Below, one piece after another: positions 25,735-34,935 of a stretch of 64,000 nucleotides of DNA. How positions within the stretch are numbered: position 1 is the stretch's first letter; every line of letters begins with the position of its first letter. Below the pieces are notes generated by a model that ran no database searches, was not told the origin of the DNA, and was given only the letters and a program-made list of their open reading frames with translations. The position numbers and the translations under genes are program-made. Where the stretch lies: assembly GCF_036880985.1 (NCBI RefSeq), contig NZ_JBAJNO010000008.1, positions 1,674,001-1,738,000 on the forward strand, written 5' to 3'. Source of the DNA: Limibacter armeniacum. GTDB taxonomy: Bacteria > Bacteroidota > Bacteroidia > Cytophagales > Flammeovirgaceae.

Positions 25735-27576
25735 TTATTGTTCAGCAGGAGGTGTCAGGACATTGTCAATAGTATGGATAACACCATTGTTAGCTTCTTG
25801 ATCAAATGGAAAAATGACAGTAGCCGTATTATTGAGGGTAATTTGTTCACCTGCAGTTACTGAAATAGAAACACTTTCATTGGTAGTGGTATTTGTCAGC
25901 AATGTAGGAATGTTTGAGGAGGTTAAGGTTGATGAAAGCATCTTACCTTCTCCAATATGGTATAACATTATTTGACTTAGGTTGCTTTGGGCAAGCAGGT
26001 CTTCAACGGAATTGATATCATCTCCTTCCATTGCGATGAATGTGTCAAAGGCATTGTTGTCTGGTGCAAAAACCGTGAATGCTTGGGAGTCATCTTGCAA
26101 TGTGCCTAGAACTCCTGAAGTAATAAGTGCTTGTACAAATGTTGAATAATCAGGATTTGCCACCAGTTGATCAGCAATGGTATTTGGTGCAAGTACTTGG
26201 TCAATTACATGAACTACCCCATTGGTGGACAGAAGGTCAACCGGATCAAGCACAGCATTGTCAACACCACCTTCATTCAGGATACTGATTGCGTCAGATT
26301 CATCTGTCTGGAAAGTAATGAAATTGTTATTGAGGGTAATCAAGGTGTCACCATCTGAAATGGAGTTGGACGGGTGGAACGAGTTGACAACATGATAATT
26401 TAGAATTCTGGAAAGTATGGCTCGATTCGCTGGTGAAAGTAATTCCTCAGCAGTAAGGCCAACTTCGTCCAGATATGCATCAAAAGCCTCATTGGTAGGT
26501 GCCAAAACCGTAAATTCTCCTGATCCCGAAAGGGTGCTTAACAGACCTGCCGAGTCAAGGGCAGCTACTAGGGTTGTAAGCCCATTGTCTGTAGCGATTT
26601 GAGCAGCACTACTGCTGGATGGAATTAGAATGCCATCAATAGTATGTATATAACCATTATTGGCAGGGATATCGGTTTCTATGACATTGACATCACCAAT
26701 GGAAATATCACCACCTTCAGTTACGGTTACTTGAAAACGAGTATTGTTATTGGTTAACAAGAAGTCTCCATCACTTAATGAAGTGGAAACGACACTCCCG
26801 ATTATGAGGTGGTGCCTTAAGTAAGCTTCTAATGTTTCGGATGGAATATCGTCGATTGATTCAAAATCACTATCAGTAAAAAACAGGTCAAATGCAGTAT
26901 TGCCAGGAGCAAATAATGTGAAGTCCTGTGACGGATTGTCTAGCGTTTGAACTAGAACTGGGTATTTGTCAATGGCGGTAACGAGTGTTGAAAATGAATC
27001 AGTGTCGACTAGGAAATCATAGATAGTTGGAGATGGAGCAGTACCTGATGGTGGAAGAATGATTTCATCAATAATATGTAATACCCCATTGGTTGCTTCC
27101 AAATCTCCTCTTGTAATGGATGCAGCTGGATCAGTGCCGTTGCCTACCATAATATTTCCACCTGAAACACTTACAGATAAACTATCTCCTACAACAAGGG
27201 TGGCAAGCCTGTCTCCATCACTAAGGTCATTTGTTCGCAATGAAGAAGGCGTAACATGGTAACGAAGTATCTTGCTGAGCACATCTTCAGGTATATCAGC
27301 AATGTCACTAATGTTTTCAGCAGTCATATATGCTGAAAATGCCTGATTGCTGGGGCCAAATACAGTTCCAGAACTGATTGTACCGACAGCAGCATCAAGT
27401 CCGGTATTTTGGAGGGCTCTGGCAAGGGAATCGGTTGTGCCTGTTTGTGATTGAATAATATCGAAAAGGTCATCATTCGGGTTAATATTTCCACCGCCAT
27501 CATCATCACCACAACCTGTCAATATCGTTGTCAAGATGATAAGAAATGATAAGGTTTTTGAACTGAGTATTTTCAT
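25735..27576 (-). CDS. Lipoprotein with four fasciclin (FAS1) domains
   Basis: 613 residues. Signal peptide with lipobox LTGC (Cys at about 22) followed by an Asp/Gly-rich linker. Four tandem FAS1 domains at about 35-175, 185-315, 325-460 and 468-610, each with the pattern FTVFAPTNEAF, then YHVV and a terminal NGVIHVID-type motif (the second and third with DGDTL-type strands). FAS1 domains mediate cell-cell or matrix adhesion; bacterial multi-FAS1 lipoproteins are assumed to be surface exposed. The Asp/Gly-rich run after the Cys resembles the surface-export signal of Bacteroidota lipoproteins. Single gene. Confidence 0.93.
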   Translation of the reverse strand: MKILSSKTLSFLIILTTILTGCGDDDGGGNINPNDDLFDIIQSQTGTTDSLARALQNTGLDAAVGTISSGTVFGPSNQAFSAYMTAENISDIADIPEDVLSKILRYHVTPSSLRTNDLSDGDRLATLVVGDSLSVSVSGGNIMVGNGTDPAASITRGDLEATNGVLHIIDEIILPPSGTAPSPTIYDFLVDTDSFSTLVTAIDKYPVLVQTLDNPSQDFTLFAPGNTAFDLFFTDSDFESIDDIPSETLEAYLRHHLIIGSVVSTSLSDGDFLLTNNNTRFQVTVTEGGDISIGDVNVIETDIPANNGYIHTIDGILIPSSSSAAQIATDNGLTTLVAALDSAGLLSTLSGSGEFTVLAPTNEAFDAYLDEVGLTAEELLSPANRAILSRILNYHVVNSFHPSNSISDGDTLITLNNNFITFQTDESDAISILNEGGVDNAVLDPVDLLSTNGVVHVIDQVLAPNTIADQLVANPDYSTFVQALITSGVLGTLQDDSQAFTVFAPDNNAFDTFIAMEGDDINSVEDLLAQSNLSQIMLYHIGEGKMLSSTLTSSNIPTLLTNTTTNESVSISVTAGEQITLNNTATVIFPFDQEANNGVIHTIDNVLTPPAEQ

Positions 27577-27960
27577 CGTTGAAAGGGTTAGTATGTGTAT
27601 AGATTATTGATCTGAATTCGGGGGTTTTTTGGTATGGTATAAGAATGTTAATGTGAGAATAATGTTATGGATTATTCTTGAAGGATGAGTTTGTATTTTA
27701 GATGCAGAAAATAGTAAAGAGTCTTGGATTATTATATAGGCTCAATGGTTTTCTCCGTTAGAGATAAGAATGGTGAAATCTACAGTTAGAAAAATTCAAT
27801 ACTTAAATGAATTTTAATGGTGATTTCTCTTTCTTTGTAGTAAAGGAATTAAAATAAGATAACCTGACTTTACATTTGGGTGAAATCTGTTGATGATTCA
27901 AAATTACTCAATGACTATTTAGCTATTAACTTTACAGTTTTTTTACTGATTAACGATACA
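27577..27960. other. Intergenic region between divergent genes
   Basis: About 380 AT-rich bases between the fasciclin gene and the TPR gene. No ORF of note, RNA or repeat recognised; it should hold both promoters. Confidence 0.5.
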
Positions 27961-28953
27961 ATGAGAATTATTTGCTTACTGCTACTGTTTCAGTTTGTTG
28001 CGTGTTTCTATTCTTTTGGGCAAGATGATGTCAATGGTTCATCAAGTAGTGATGCTATGTTGACAGATGAGGTGGGCAGCAAGATTATGGTCAATCCAGA
28101 AACAGCGACAGACTTCTTCAATCGGGCAGTATTCAAAATGCACAGAAATGTGATTGATGGCGCCATAGCTGACCTGACAAAAGCTTTGGAGGTAAAACCA
28201 CTGCATTTGGAAGCCTTATTCCTAAGAGGGAGACTTTTTGAGCGTACACACCAATCCGAGAAAGCATTCATAGATTTTTCTGAAGCTATTAAGATAAAGG
28301 CAGATTATGCGGAAGCCTATTATGAAAGAGGTAAGGTTGCTTTCAGGCTGGAGCGTTTCGAGCGTGCATTGGGTGACTTTAGTCAGACCTTGCTTTTCGA
28401 GCCTGAGTTGGCAGCAGCATACAATGATAGGGGAAGTACTTTCCGTAAAATGGGCATGAAAGAACAAGCCTTGGATGACTTTACTTCTGCGATCAAATTA
28501 GACCCATCAATGCCTGTTTTTTACCATAACAGGGGAATTACTTACCATGAACTAAAACAGGACGAGAAAGCTTTAACAGACTTTGATATGGCATTGGAAA
28601 TCTTACCTGATTATGCCAAGGCTTATGTGAGCAGGGGACTACTTCGATTTGAATTGAAGAACTATCAAGGTGCTTTGGTTGATTTTACAAGCTGCCTTCA
28701 GACAAATCCAGATTATCCAATAGCTTACCTAAACAGAGGATTGGTCTATTTCCAGATGAAGCAATACAACTTGGCAATGAAGGATGTGGAGAAAGCCATT
28801 GCGATTGATGCCTATTATGCGAAGGCTTATCTGGCTAGGGGCATGATCAAAGAAATGATGATGGATGCTGAAGGGGCTTGCAATGATTGGCGATTGGCTG
28901 AGGAGCTAGGAGCATATGAGGCAGCCGATTATATAACGGAGGCTTGCCGTTAA
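27961..28953 (+). CDS. Secreted tetratricopeptide-repeat protein
   Basis: I choose the ATG at 27961, which begins a signal peptide (MRIICLLLLFQFVACFYSFG); an upstream GTG at 27880 adds 27 residues without purpose. The 330-residue protein is nearly all TPRs: about seven repeats from residue 45 to 310 of the form AIADLTKALEVKPLHLEALFLRG. TPRs form protein-binding superhelices. It is followed after 46 bases by the PD40 protein, itself TPR-containing, and then by a coiled-coil membrane protein, so the three may form one envelope complex. Specific partner unknown. Confidence 0.87.
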   Translation: MRIICLLLLFQFVACFYSFGQDDVNGSSSSDAMLTDEVGSKIMVNPETATDFFNRAVFKMHRNVIDGAIADLTKALEVKPLHLEALFLRGRLFERTHQSEKAFIDFSEAIKIKADYAEAYYERGKVAFRLERFERALGDFSQTLLFEPELAAAYNDRGSTFRKMGMKEQALDDFTSAIKLDPSMPVFYHNRGITYHELKQDEKALTDFDMALEILPDYAKAYVSRGLLRFELKNYQGALVDFTSCLQTNPDYPIAYLNRGLVYFQMKQYNLAMKDVEKAIAIDAYYAKAYLARGMIKEMMMDAEGACNDWRLAEELGAYEAADYITEACR

Positions 28954-28999
28954 TACATTTTACTTGCACAATGATAATAACCTGAAACCAACATTTTGG

Positions 29000-30604
29000 A
29001 TGAGCTCTAATACTAACTTTTTATATATAAATATTCAACAGCCTCGATTTAGAGGGCTAATTGTTCTTATTGCCTTTCTGTTGATAACACCTTCGGTGAG
29101 TTGGGCACAGATTGAATGTGATACTTGTGGGGTGAAGTTTTCAGAAAACAAGTTTTTGGACGCTTACAGGAAAAAGGCCGTATTTGTGACGGATTCAGCC
29201 GAAAGCTTGCTAGATAAAGCCCGATTGCTGATCAATATGGGTGATGATATGCAACGCATATATAGTCAGCCTGATGAAGCACTAAAGTATTACTTAGGAG
29301 CTTATGACTTTCTTTCAGATGACGCAGAACTAAACTTCAAGGTAGGTAAAAGCTTGGTGATGTCAGTTTCTGAAGATAAGACCTCTGCAATTCCATTTCT
29401 GAGAAGGGCTGTAGAGCTTAACCCAAATGTAAATGATAGCTTGAGCCTGTTGTTAGGCAGGGCTTACCATTTGAATTACCAATGGGATTCGGCAATGATA
29501 TATTACCATCAGGCTGAAAAGAAAGTTGGACTTAAAAGTGATTGGAAAATCTCAAAATATATCAAGGAGTGTGAGTCTGGAAAGTGGTATGCAGATAAGA
29601 AAAACAGGACCTTGATCAAGAACCTTGGGCCTGCCATCAATTCCCGTTTCTCGGATTACGGCTTAATGATCGATGCGGCAGGAAAGCAGATTTTCTTTAC
29701 CTCAAGAAGGCACGAGTTCAGGTCAGATAACCCCGATGTAAGGACTCACCTGACAGAGCATATTTACAGTGCCAAGGTGGAGAATGGTAAATGGTCACAG
29801 CCAAAACCTGTAGAAGGATTGGCGGATGACAACCAGCACAACGCAACAGTTTCGTTATCGGATAACGGGGAGCATATGATTCTCTATAGGGAGGAGGATC
29901 TTTTTGTTTCTCATTTTGGTGAAACCGGATGGTCCACGCCAAAGAAACTGTCTTCAAAGATTAACTCACCTTATCTGGAGACTTCAGCCGCTTTCAATAA
30001 TGGGGGAGATACACTTTACTTGGTTAGTGATCGTCCAGGTGAGTCTGTTGGCGGGTTGGATATCTTTATTGTTACCAAAGAAAACGGCAAGTGGAAGTAT
30101 CCAGACAATATTGGGGAACATATCAATTCCGAATATGACGAAGAGGGTGTATTTGTAACTGCTGATGGGCAGTACCTTTATTTCAGTTCGAGAGGCCATG
30201 ACTCAATCGGAGGGTACGATATTTTCCGTTGTGAAAGAAAAGAGGATGGCAGTTGGGGAAAGCCTATCAATATGGGGATGCCACTGAATACACCGGACGA
30301 TGACGTGTATTTTGTATTGGAATACAACGGCAGACATGGTTACTACTCTTCGGTAAGGAATGGCGGTTATGGCGAAAAAGACCTTTATAGGGTGACCCTG
30401 TTGGGTAAAGAAAAACCATTGCCTTTTGACAATGAGGAGGAATGGCTGACGGAAGATGCTTTTGAAAGGGATGAAGATAGGTTTGCAGGACCTAAAATTC
30501 AGGAGCTGATCCAGCACATCATGAATGGAACAGGTACGATGTTGATGGGAATTGATGAAGTCATTCAGGAAGTCAATAAGGAGGCATTACTGAGAAAAGA
30601 ATAA
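29000..30604 (+). CDS. TPR-PD40 propeller protein (PorE-like without OmpA domain)
   Basis: ATG at 29000 chosen (534 residues) over a TTG at 28964. A short cytoplasmic stretch leads to a signal-anchor (about 19-36, ending SWAQ). Residues about 50-185 are TPR-like helices; about 215-475 carry PD40 beta-propeller repeats (QIFFTSRRHEF, LYLVSDRPGESVGGLDIF, LYFSSRGHDSIGGYDIF, YYSSVRNGGYGEKDLY). This is the layout of PorE and related OmpA-family proteins of Bacteroidota, but the carboxypeptidase-regulatory and C-terminal OmpA peptidoglycan-binding domains are missing. It stops after about 60 acidic residues. Likely periplasmic scaffold; role in type IX secretion not shown. Confidence 0.82.
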   Translation: MSSNTNFLYINIQQPRFRGLIVLIAFLLITPSVSWAQIECDTCGVKFSENKFLDAYRKKAVFVTDSAESLLDKARLLINMGDDMQRIYSQPDEALKYYLGAYDFLSDDAELNFKVGKSLVMSVSEDKTSAIPFLRRAVELNPNVNDSLSLLLGRAYHLNYQWDSAMIYYHQAEKKVGLKSDWKISKYIKECESGKWYADKKNRTLIKNLGPAINSRFSDYGLMIDAAGKQIFFTSRRHEFRSDNPDVRTHLTEHIYSAKVENGKWSQPKPVEGLADDNQHNATVSLSDNGEHMILYREEDLFVSHFGETGWSTPKKLSSKINSPYLETSAAFNNGGDTLYLVSDRPGESVGGLDIFIVTKENGKWKYPDNIGEHINSEYDEEGVFVTADGQYLYFSSRGHDSIGGYDIFRCERKEDGSWGKPINMGMPLNTPDDDVYFVLEYNGRHGYYSSVRNGGYGEKDLYRVTLLGKEKPLPFDNEEEWLTEDAFERDEDRFAGPKIQELIQHIMNGTGTMLMGIDEVIQEVNKEALLRKE

Positions 30605-30733
30605 TATAAGACGGTTGGGGGATTTCTGTCAGAAAAGTAGTGGATATTGGCTATATTCTTTCTGATAAAAGGCTGACGTACTACTCAGGCAATCGAACCA
30701 AGAAATTTACTGCAATTAACCCAACCGTAATTT

Positions 30734-32104
30734 ATGTACAAGTGTGTAAACGAAGGCAGTTTTACAGCCGTAAAATTCACGCACAAGTTCTACAGCAAAT
30801 ATGCATTCCTGCTAAAAACTGACCGAGGAATAGAAGTTACTGGCTATGATCTGCTCACTTCAGAGGAAGTAAGGAAAGTCGTCAGGGATTTTTTGGTCGA
30901 GAGTAAAGGGAGGTGGCTTGTCGAAACGGTAATGCATAACCAGTTAAGGCTCAGAAATGACGAAAACCTTTCTGACAATATTCAGGATTGTCTGCAACTT
31001 TTTGAGCGGATGGCTGAATTGTTGGAAATGAAGAACGAAAAGAAACGTGCTGCAATTTGGCAATCGGAATCGGATGGACATACAGGTGAAGTAAGTATTT
31101 TTGGTCCGCATGCACCTTTACCCATCTTCAGTCTACCAACGCAAGAAAAGGAGACACCGGTGGTCAGTTCTCTGTCTGATCATGATAATGTCAAAAACCT
31201 ACCTAAATTCTTCCAAACAAAATATCAAGTATTAATTACCATTGGGGCATTACTGCTGGGAGTTGTCATTGGGCGACTTTGGACAGGTTTTGACAACCAT
31301 GAGGTCGATGCTATGTCCCAGTTACAACATTTAAGGCAAACCGTATTGATGCTTTCTGAAGATCGAAAGCAGTTAGAGGAAGAAGCCGAAGCTTTAAGAA
31401 ATGAAAAACTTGTACTTGTTGGACAGCTAGATATCCAATCCAAAACCTTGGAACCTGTGATGGAAGAAATTCAGAACCTGAAAAAGGTTTCCTCAGAAAA
31501 TGATGTAGAAGTACATAAAGAAATCAAGCAACTAGAACAGGAGAATAAGCGCTTGGAAGAGCAGCAATCAATTTCAAAATCAGCTGTAGAGAAATTAAAG
31601 CAACAACTGGAAAAAGCCGAAGATCAAATAGCAGAAACACAAAAGCTTTTGGACTTGAAAGAACAGGAAGTAGAAGGGATAAAGGAAGAGTTGACAGCTT
31701 CTCGTGAAATGCTTTCGGAGAAAGAAACGAATGAAAAGTTGTTGTTACAGACGGAGAAAAACCTGAATAAGGAAACGTCAAATATGCAGAAATCAGTAGC
31801 AAAACTACAGCATGAGTATCAACAGCTTTTAAAACTGAAGCTCCAGAAAGAAAAAGAATTGCTTGCTGTAGAACAGGAGAATAAAAGGCTTTGGAAAGAA
31901 AGTCTGTCCTTAAGTACAAAACTTAAGGACTTGCAAAAAAAAGGTCAAAAACTGGAAAGAAAAAACGAAACCCTGACAGCCAAGGTCGAGTGCTATATCA
32001 GTTCTCAATATTGGACGTTGACAACACCTGAAACAGCATGGCGAGAGTATTGTAACAGAAAAGGAATTCTACTGGATGCAGAAGGATTGATTGTCAGTCA
32101 GTAG
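30734..32104 (+). CDS. Single-pass membrane protein with long coiled coil
   Basis: 456 residues. The N-terminal 100 residues form a small mixed domain. A transmembrane helix lies near residues 165-187 (ITIGALLLGVVIGRLW). Residues about 195-430 are a long Lys/Glu/Gln-rich coiled coil. No recognised domain name. The short C-terminus after the coil contains a Trp pair. It lies 129 bases after the PD40 gene on the same strand, so may belong to the same unit. Resembles structural coiled-coil proteins linking membrane and envelope; function unknown. Confidence 0.7.
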   Translation: MYKCVNEGSFTAVKFTHKFYSKYAFLLKTDRGIEVTGYDLLTSEEVRKVVRDFLVESKGRWLVETVMHNQLRLRNDENLSDNIQDCLQLFERMAELLEMKNEKKRAAIWQSESDGHTGEVSIFGPHAPLPIFSLPTQEKETPVVSSLSDHDNVKNLPKFFQTKYQVLITIGALLLGVVIGRLWTGFDNHEVDAMSQLQHLRQTVLMLSEDRKQLEEEAEALRNEKLVLVGQLDIQSKTLEPVMEEIQNLKKVSSENDVEVHKEIKQLEQENKRLEEQQSISKSAVEKLKQQLEKAEDQIAETQKLLDLKEQEVEGIKEELTASREMLSEKETNEKLLLQTEKNLNKETSNMQKSVAKLQHEYQQLLKLKLQKEKELLAVEQENKRLWKESLSLSTKLKDLQKKGQKLERKNETLTAKVECYISSQYWTLTTPETAWREYCNRKGILLDAEGLIVSQ

Positions 32105-32143
32105 AATTGCTTTCAATGTTTTCGTTTATCAATGCACGTTAGG

Positions 32144-32692
32144 TTATACACTGACAGCTCCAGCAGTATTTTCCTGCTTTTTGTTGTTCAGCATGGATTT
32201 CCATGTCGTGATTTTGGTAGGCTCTTCAGGAGATACAAGACCTTGTCCTGAGAGAGAGACCACCTCATCAAAAGGAACCACCTTATTTTTATACAGGTAA
32301 GTAGCCCGAAACATGGCAATCGCATAAGGTTTGCCATCCTTATTTACATAGCGCTGCTCTAGGTAGCAGTATTTGTTGTCCCAGCAAAGTATTTCTGTCT
32401 CTACCCAGAATTTTTTGAGAGGTAAAATGGGTCTTATAAAAACAATTTCTTGTGCATTGACTACAGGAGCCCACCTATTTTTGAAAAGCTTTACAATCAA
32501 TCCCATATGCGCAACTGCATAAAACCGTCCAAGATCAGCAAAACTGAAATACCTGGAATTGGTTACATGAAAGTTGAAATCACAGTCTGAAGGTAAAGCG
32601 TAAAACGATGTTTTCCATACGCTTAGTCCCTCAGTTTTCTTCAGGAAAGGTATGCGTAAAATAAAAGTAAAAAGCCTAAGGTAAAGGTTCAT
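32144..32692 (-). CDS. Thioesterase-superfamily (THEM6-like) protein
   Basis: 182 residues with a 4-hydroxybenzoyl-CoA thioesterase-type hot-dog fold pattern: LPSDCDFNFHVTNSRYFSFADLGRF corresponds to the conserved D-x-x-x-H-x-N-N-x-x-Y active-site block (Asp, His and Asn present), followed by VVNAQEIVFIRPILPLKKFWVETEIL. The N-terminal hydrophobic segment (about 3-18) may anchor it to the membrane as in THEM6. Likely acyl-CoA thioester hydrolysis; substrate unknown. Convergent with the coiled-coil gene. Confidence 0.8.
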   Translation of the reverse strand: MNLYLRLFTFILRIPFLKKTEGLSVWKTSFYALPSDCDFNFHVTNSRYFSFADLGRFYAVAHMGLIVKLFKNRWAPVVNAQEIVFIRPILPLKKFWVETEILCWDNKYCYLEQRYVNKDGKPYAIAMFRATYLYKNKVVPFDEVVSLSGQGLVSPEEPTKITTWKSMLNNKKQENTAGAVSV

Positions 32693-32973
32693 ACAATAAA
32701 TGAGTGAATGATCACAATATTTAGATGATCCGAATATAAATAATCAATTGTATAGTAGTGTGCTTAAGCGTAATATATTCCGAAAAGAACTATTCATTTT
32801 ATAAAAAAATAGATAGGGGAAATTAGTTTCTGAAAGAGACATTTTAACGTTATGGGATTTTTTTAGCAGATAATCTGTTTGTTCTCTAAAAGAGACAAGT
32901 TCAAACATTTGCGTGTGGTGTTTTGAAACAGAGACCCAAACAAATAGCAACGATTATCAGGATAAAATAAGGT

Positions 32974-33444
32974 GTGATGGATAAATTAGAGACAAAACAG
33001 AGAATCATCGATAAGCTGCACGAAGAAGTAAACCTGTTAAAAGAGAATTTTGAGGGGCAGTTCAAAAGAAATTTTCAGGAAGCCGCAGATCAGGTAGATG
33101 AACAAGCATCCTATGATGAAGGAGGGTTTTGGGATGTACAGGCAGAAGAAAATGCCGAAAAGATGTCAATTTATGAAAAACAGATGGAGAGTCTGGGTAA
33201 TGCTATCAATAAGCTCAACCAAAAGCAGGTGAAGCTAGAAGACTCAGTAGCATTCGGGAATGTGGTGCATACCAACAATGGGAACTTCTTTGTGTGTTTT
33301 GCATTTGAGCCACTGAAAATAGATGGCGTAAAGTTTATTCCAATAGCAAAATCTGCCCCGATTTATGAAGTGCTTCAGGGAAGAAGAAAAGGGGAGAAAT
33401 TTCAGTTCAGGGACAAAACATTTGAGATACTGGATGTGTATTAA
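32974..33444 (+). CDS. GreA/GreB-like transcription-elongation-factor homologue
   Basis: 156 residues with an N-terminal two-helix coiled coil (about 3-95) and a C-terminal beta domain (about 98-156) that ends PIAKSAPIYEVLQGRRKGEKFQF, very like the FKBP-type C-domain of GreA (SPIGRALLGKKVGD). The coil tip carries acidic residues (DEQASYDEGG) that in Gre factors coordinate catalytic magnesium. Gre factors stimulate RNA cleavage by backtracked RNA polymerase. Sequence identity to canonical GreA looks low, so it may be a specialised secondary-channel regulator. Single gene with terminator. Confidence 0.72.
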   Translation: MMDKLETKQRIIDKLHEEVNLLKENFEGQFKRNFQEAADQVDEQASYDEGGFWDVQAEENAEKMSIYEKQMESLGNAINKLNQKQVKLEDSVAFGNVVHTNNGNFFVCFAFEPLKIDGVKFIPIAKSAPIYEVLQGRRKGEKFQFRDKTFEILDVY

Positions 33445-33470
33445 GAGCTACTTAGATTATAAATATTGAA

Positions 33471-33504
33471 AAGGTGTTCCCGAAATCGGAATGCCTTTTT
33501 TTAT
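33471..33504 (+). terminator. Terminator of the Gre-like gene
   Basis: Ten-base stem AAGGTGTTCC (33471-33480) with GGAATGCCTT (33488-33497), two G-U pairs, then a run of T. Confidence 0.82.
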
Positions 33505-33585
33505 TTCTATAGGGGTTCATTTTAGAAACGGATTCAACTATATTTAAATCCTAAATTTTTTATGATAAACTAACGAAAAGAACAG

Positions 33586-34140
33586 ATGGCTTCAGCATTC
33601 GGACATGCATTGACTGCAATTGCAATTGGGAAGGGGTATCCCAAAAAAATGATCACATGGAAATTTTGGTTTTTAGGGGCAATCTGTGCCATCATTCCTG
33701 ATGCAGATGTAATCACATTCAAATTTGGCATTCCATACGAAAGTTTTTGGGGACACAGAGGTTTTTCACATTCATTCCTTTTCGCACTCCTTCTAGGTAT
33801 TTTGGTGACGGTTATTTTTTATAGGAAAAAGTTGAAAAACTGGCAGTCAATAGGATACATCCTTTACTTCTCTTTATGTACAGCATCCCACAGTATTTTG
33901 GACGCCATGACGACTGGTGGTTTGGGAGTTGCTTTTTTCTCACCGTGGGACAATACCCGATATTTCTTTCCGTGGAGACCAATAAAGGTGTCACCAATTG
34001 GCGTAGAGAATTTTTTTAGCGAGTGGGGAGTGAAAGTGATTCTGAGTGAGCTAATTTGGATAGGAATACCTTGTTTGACTTATATATTTCTGATGGCAAT
34101 TCTAAAACGAAACAATACTTCACAAAAGCTGAAAGCATGA
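33586..34140 (+). CDS. YdjM-family membrane-bound metal-dependent hydrolase-like protein
   Basis: 184 residues matching the YdjM/PF04307 family: an N-terminal GHALTAIAIGKG segment, IIPDADVITFKFGIPY (D-A-D motif), and WGHRGFSHSFLFALLLG with the His-rich H-R-G-x-x-H-S motif, plus SHSILDAMTTGG. Four hydrophobic helices. Members are inner-membrane proteins; the hydrolase label rests on conserved His/Asp residues only. In Bacteroidota it commonly appears alone, as here. Next gene follows only after 800 bases of non-coding repeat-rich DNA. Confidence 0.87.
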   Translation: MASAFGHALTAIAIGKGYPKKMITWKFWFLGAICAIIPDADVITFKFGIPYESFWGHRGFSHSFLFALLLGILVTVIFYRKKLKNWQSIGYILYFSLCTASHSILDAMTTGGLGVAFFSPWDNTRYFFPWRPIKVSPIGVENFFSEWGVKVILSELIWIGIPCLTYIFLMAILKRNNTSQKLKA

Positions 34141-34935
34141 TTTTGTTTGATTCAAAACAAAAAACCAAACAAATGAAATTGAGTACAGCTGTGATATTAT
34201 TTGTTTTGGACTATTAAGCAGAGGTATAATTGAAGTCGGAAGTTTTAAACTCATCGATGGTTTATAGGTTCAACTCCTTTGGAGTTGGATAAATGTAATT
34301 TACTTATACCGTAGGCTTACGCCTAAGGCTACTATTGTTCAATCCCTTCGGGATTATTTTTCATATAGAAAACACCGTTTCCGAAGGAAACAAACCATAT
34401 TAGCTCCAGATGGCAATCTGGATTTTACAGCAATCAATATATCATAACCCTGAAAGGGTTGAACAGGATAACATCATTTAGTACCTCATAATATGAGAAA
34501 GGATTAGAGTAGGAAATCTCTATTCCAATTCAATACTTGCTTATCTCCATTGTTTTTTCTCATTCTTAAACCATTGGAGTCAGGTGGTATTGGTTTGGTA
34601 TAAAGTGAGTTATGGATTAAGTCGTTACTATTTCGCCCTTTCAGGGCAAAAGTCCTGAAGGGATAAAATATATCAGCGATGGACTTTAGTTCTTCGTCAT
34701 ACAAATGATAATTTTAGCCCTGAAAGGGCGGTATAATCCATAATTCACGTTGCTTGAATGTTCGGTTCTATTCGGAAATTATAATTTCGTGTCGTAATCC
34801 CAGTTTCTCCCAAATTAAAAGCACAACTTACATTTGGCAATTCTGATCGCAACTTTATGATATATACAGGTCTTGATTTTTTGTCGTTGAGGGTTTAAAG
34901 CACACTTTCCAAGTCTATAGACCATCCCAATAAAA
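34141..34935. other. Non-coding repeat-rich region
   Basis: About 795 bases without a credible gene; the central part is the palindrome cluster described separately. The 66-codon ORF on the minus strand at 34504 arises from the repeats and is not regarded as real. Confidence 0.6.
34261..34745. repeat. Cluster of small palindromes (REP-like)
   Basis: At least eight short hairpins in under 500 bases, most with three- or four-base loops: CAACTCC/GGAGTTG (34271-34287), TAGGC/GCCTA (34312-34325), AATCCC/GGGATT (34341-34355), GTTTCC/GGAAAC (34377-34391), TCCAGAT/ATCTGGA (34405-34422), AACCCT/AGGGTT (34446-34460), GCCCT/AGGGC (34635-34647) and GCCCT/AGGGC again in opposite orientation (34717-34729). 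The last two are flanked by a shared ATGGATTA/TAATCCAT pair, making one larger inverted unit. Non-coding. Resembles REP/BIME clusters. Confidence 0.75.

Noticed and set aside
29904-30158. 84-codon plus ORF and similar overlapping ORFs inside long genes
   Set aside because: Out-of-frame shadows of the PD40, ABC-F, sulfite reductase, receptor and other genes, with no independent evidence.
34261-34300. GGTTCAA-type sequence resembling a tRNA T-arm
   Set aside because: No acceptor, D or anticodon stem can be built around it; it belongs to the first small palindrome of the hairpin cluster.
34261-34745. Repeat cluster as a CRISPR array
   Set aside because: The units differ in sequence and spacing, are individually palindromic and have no cas genes nearby.
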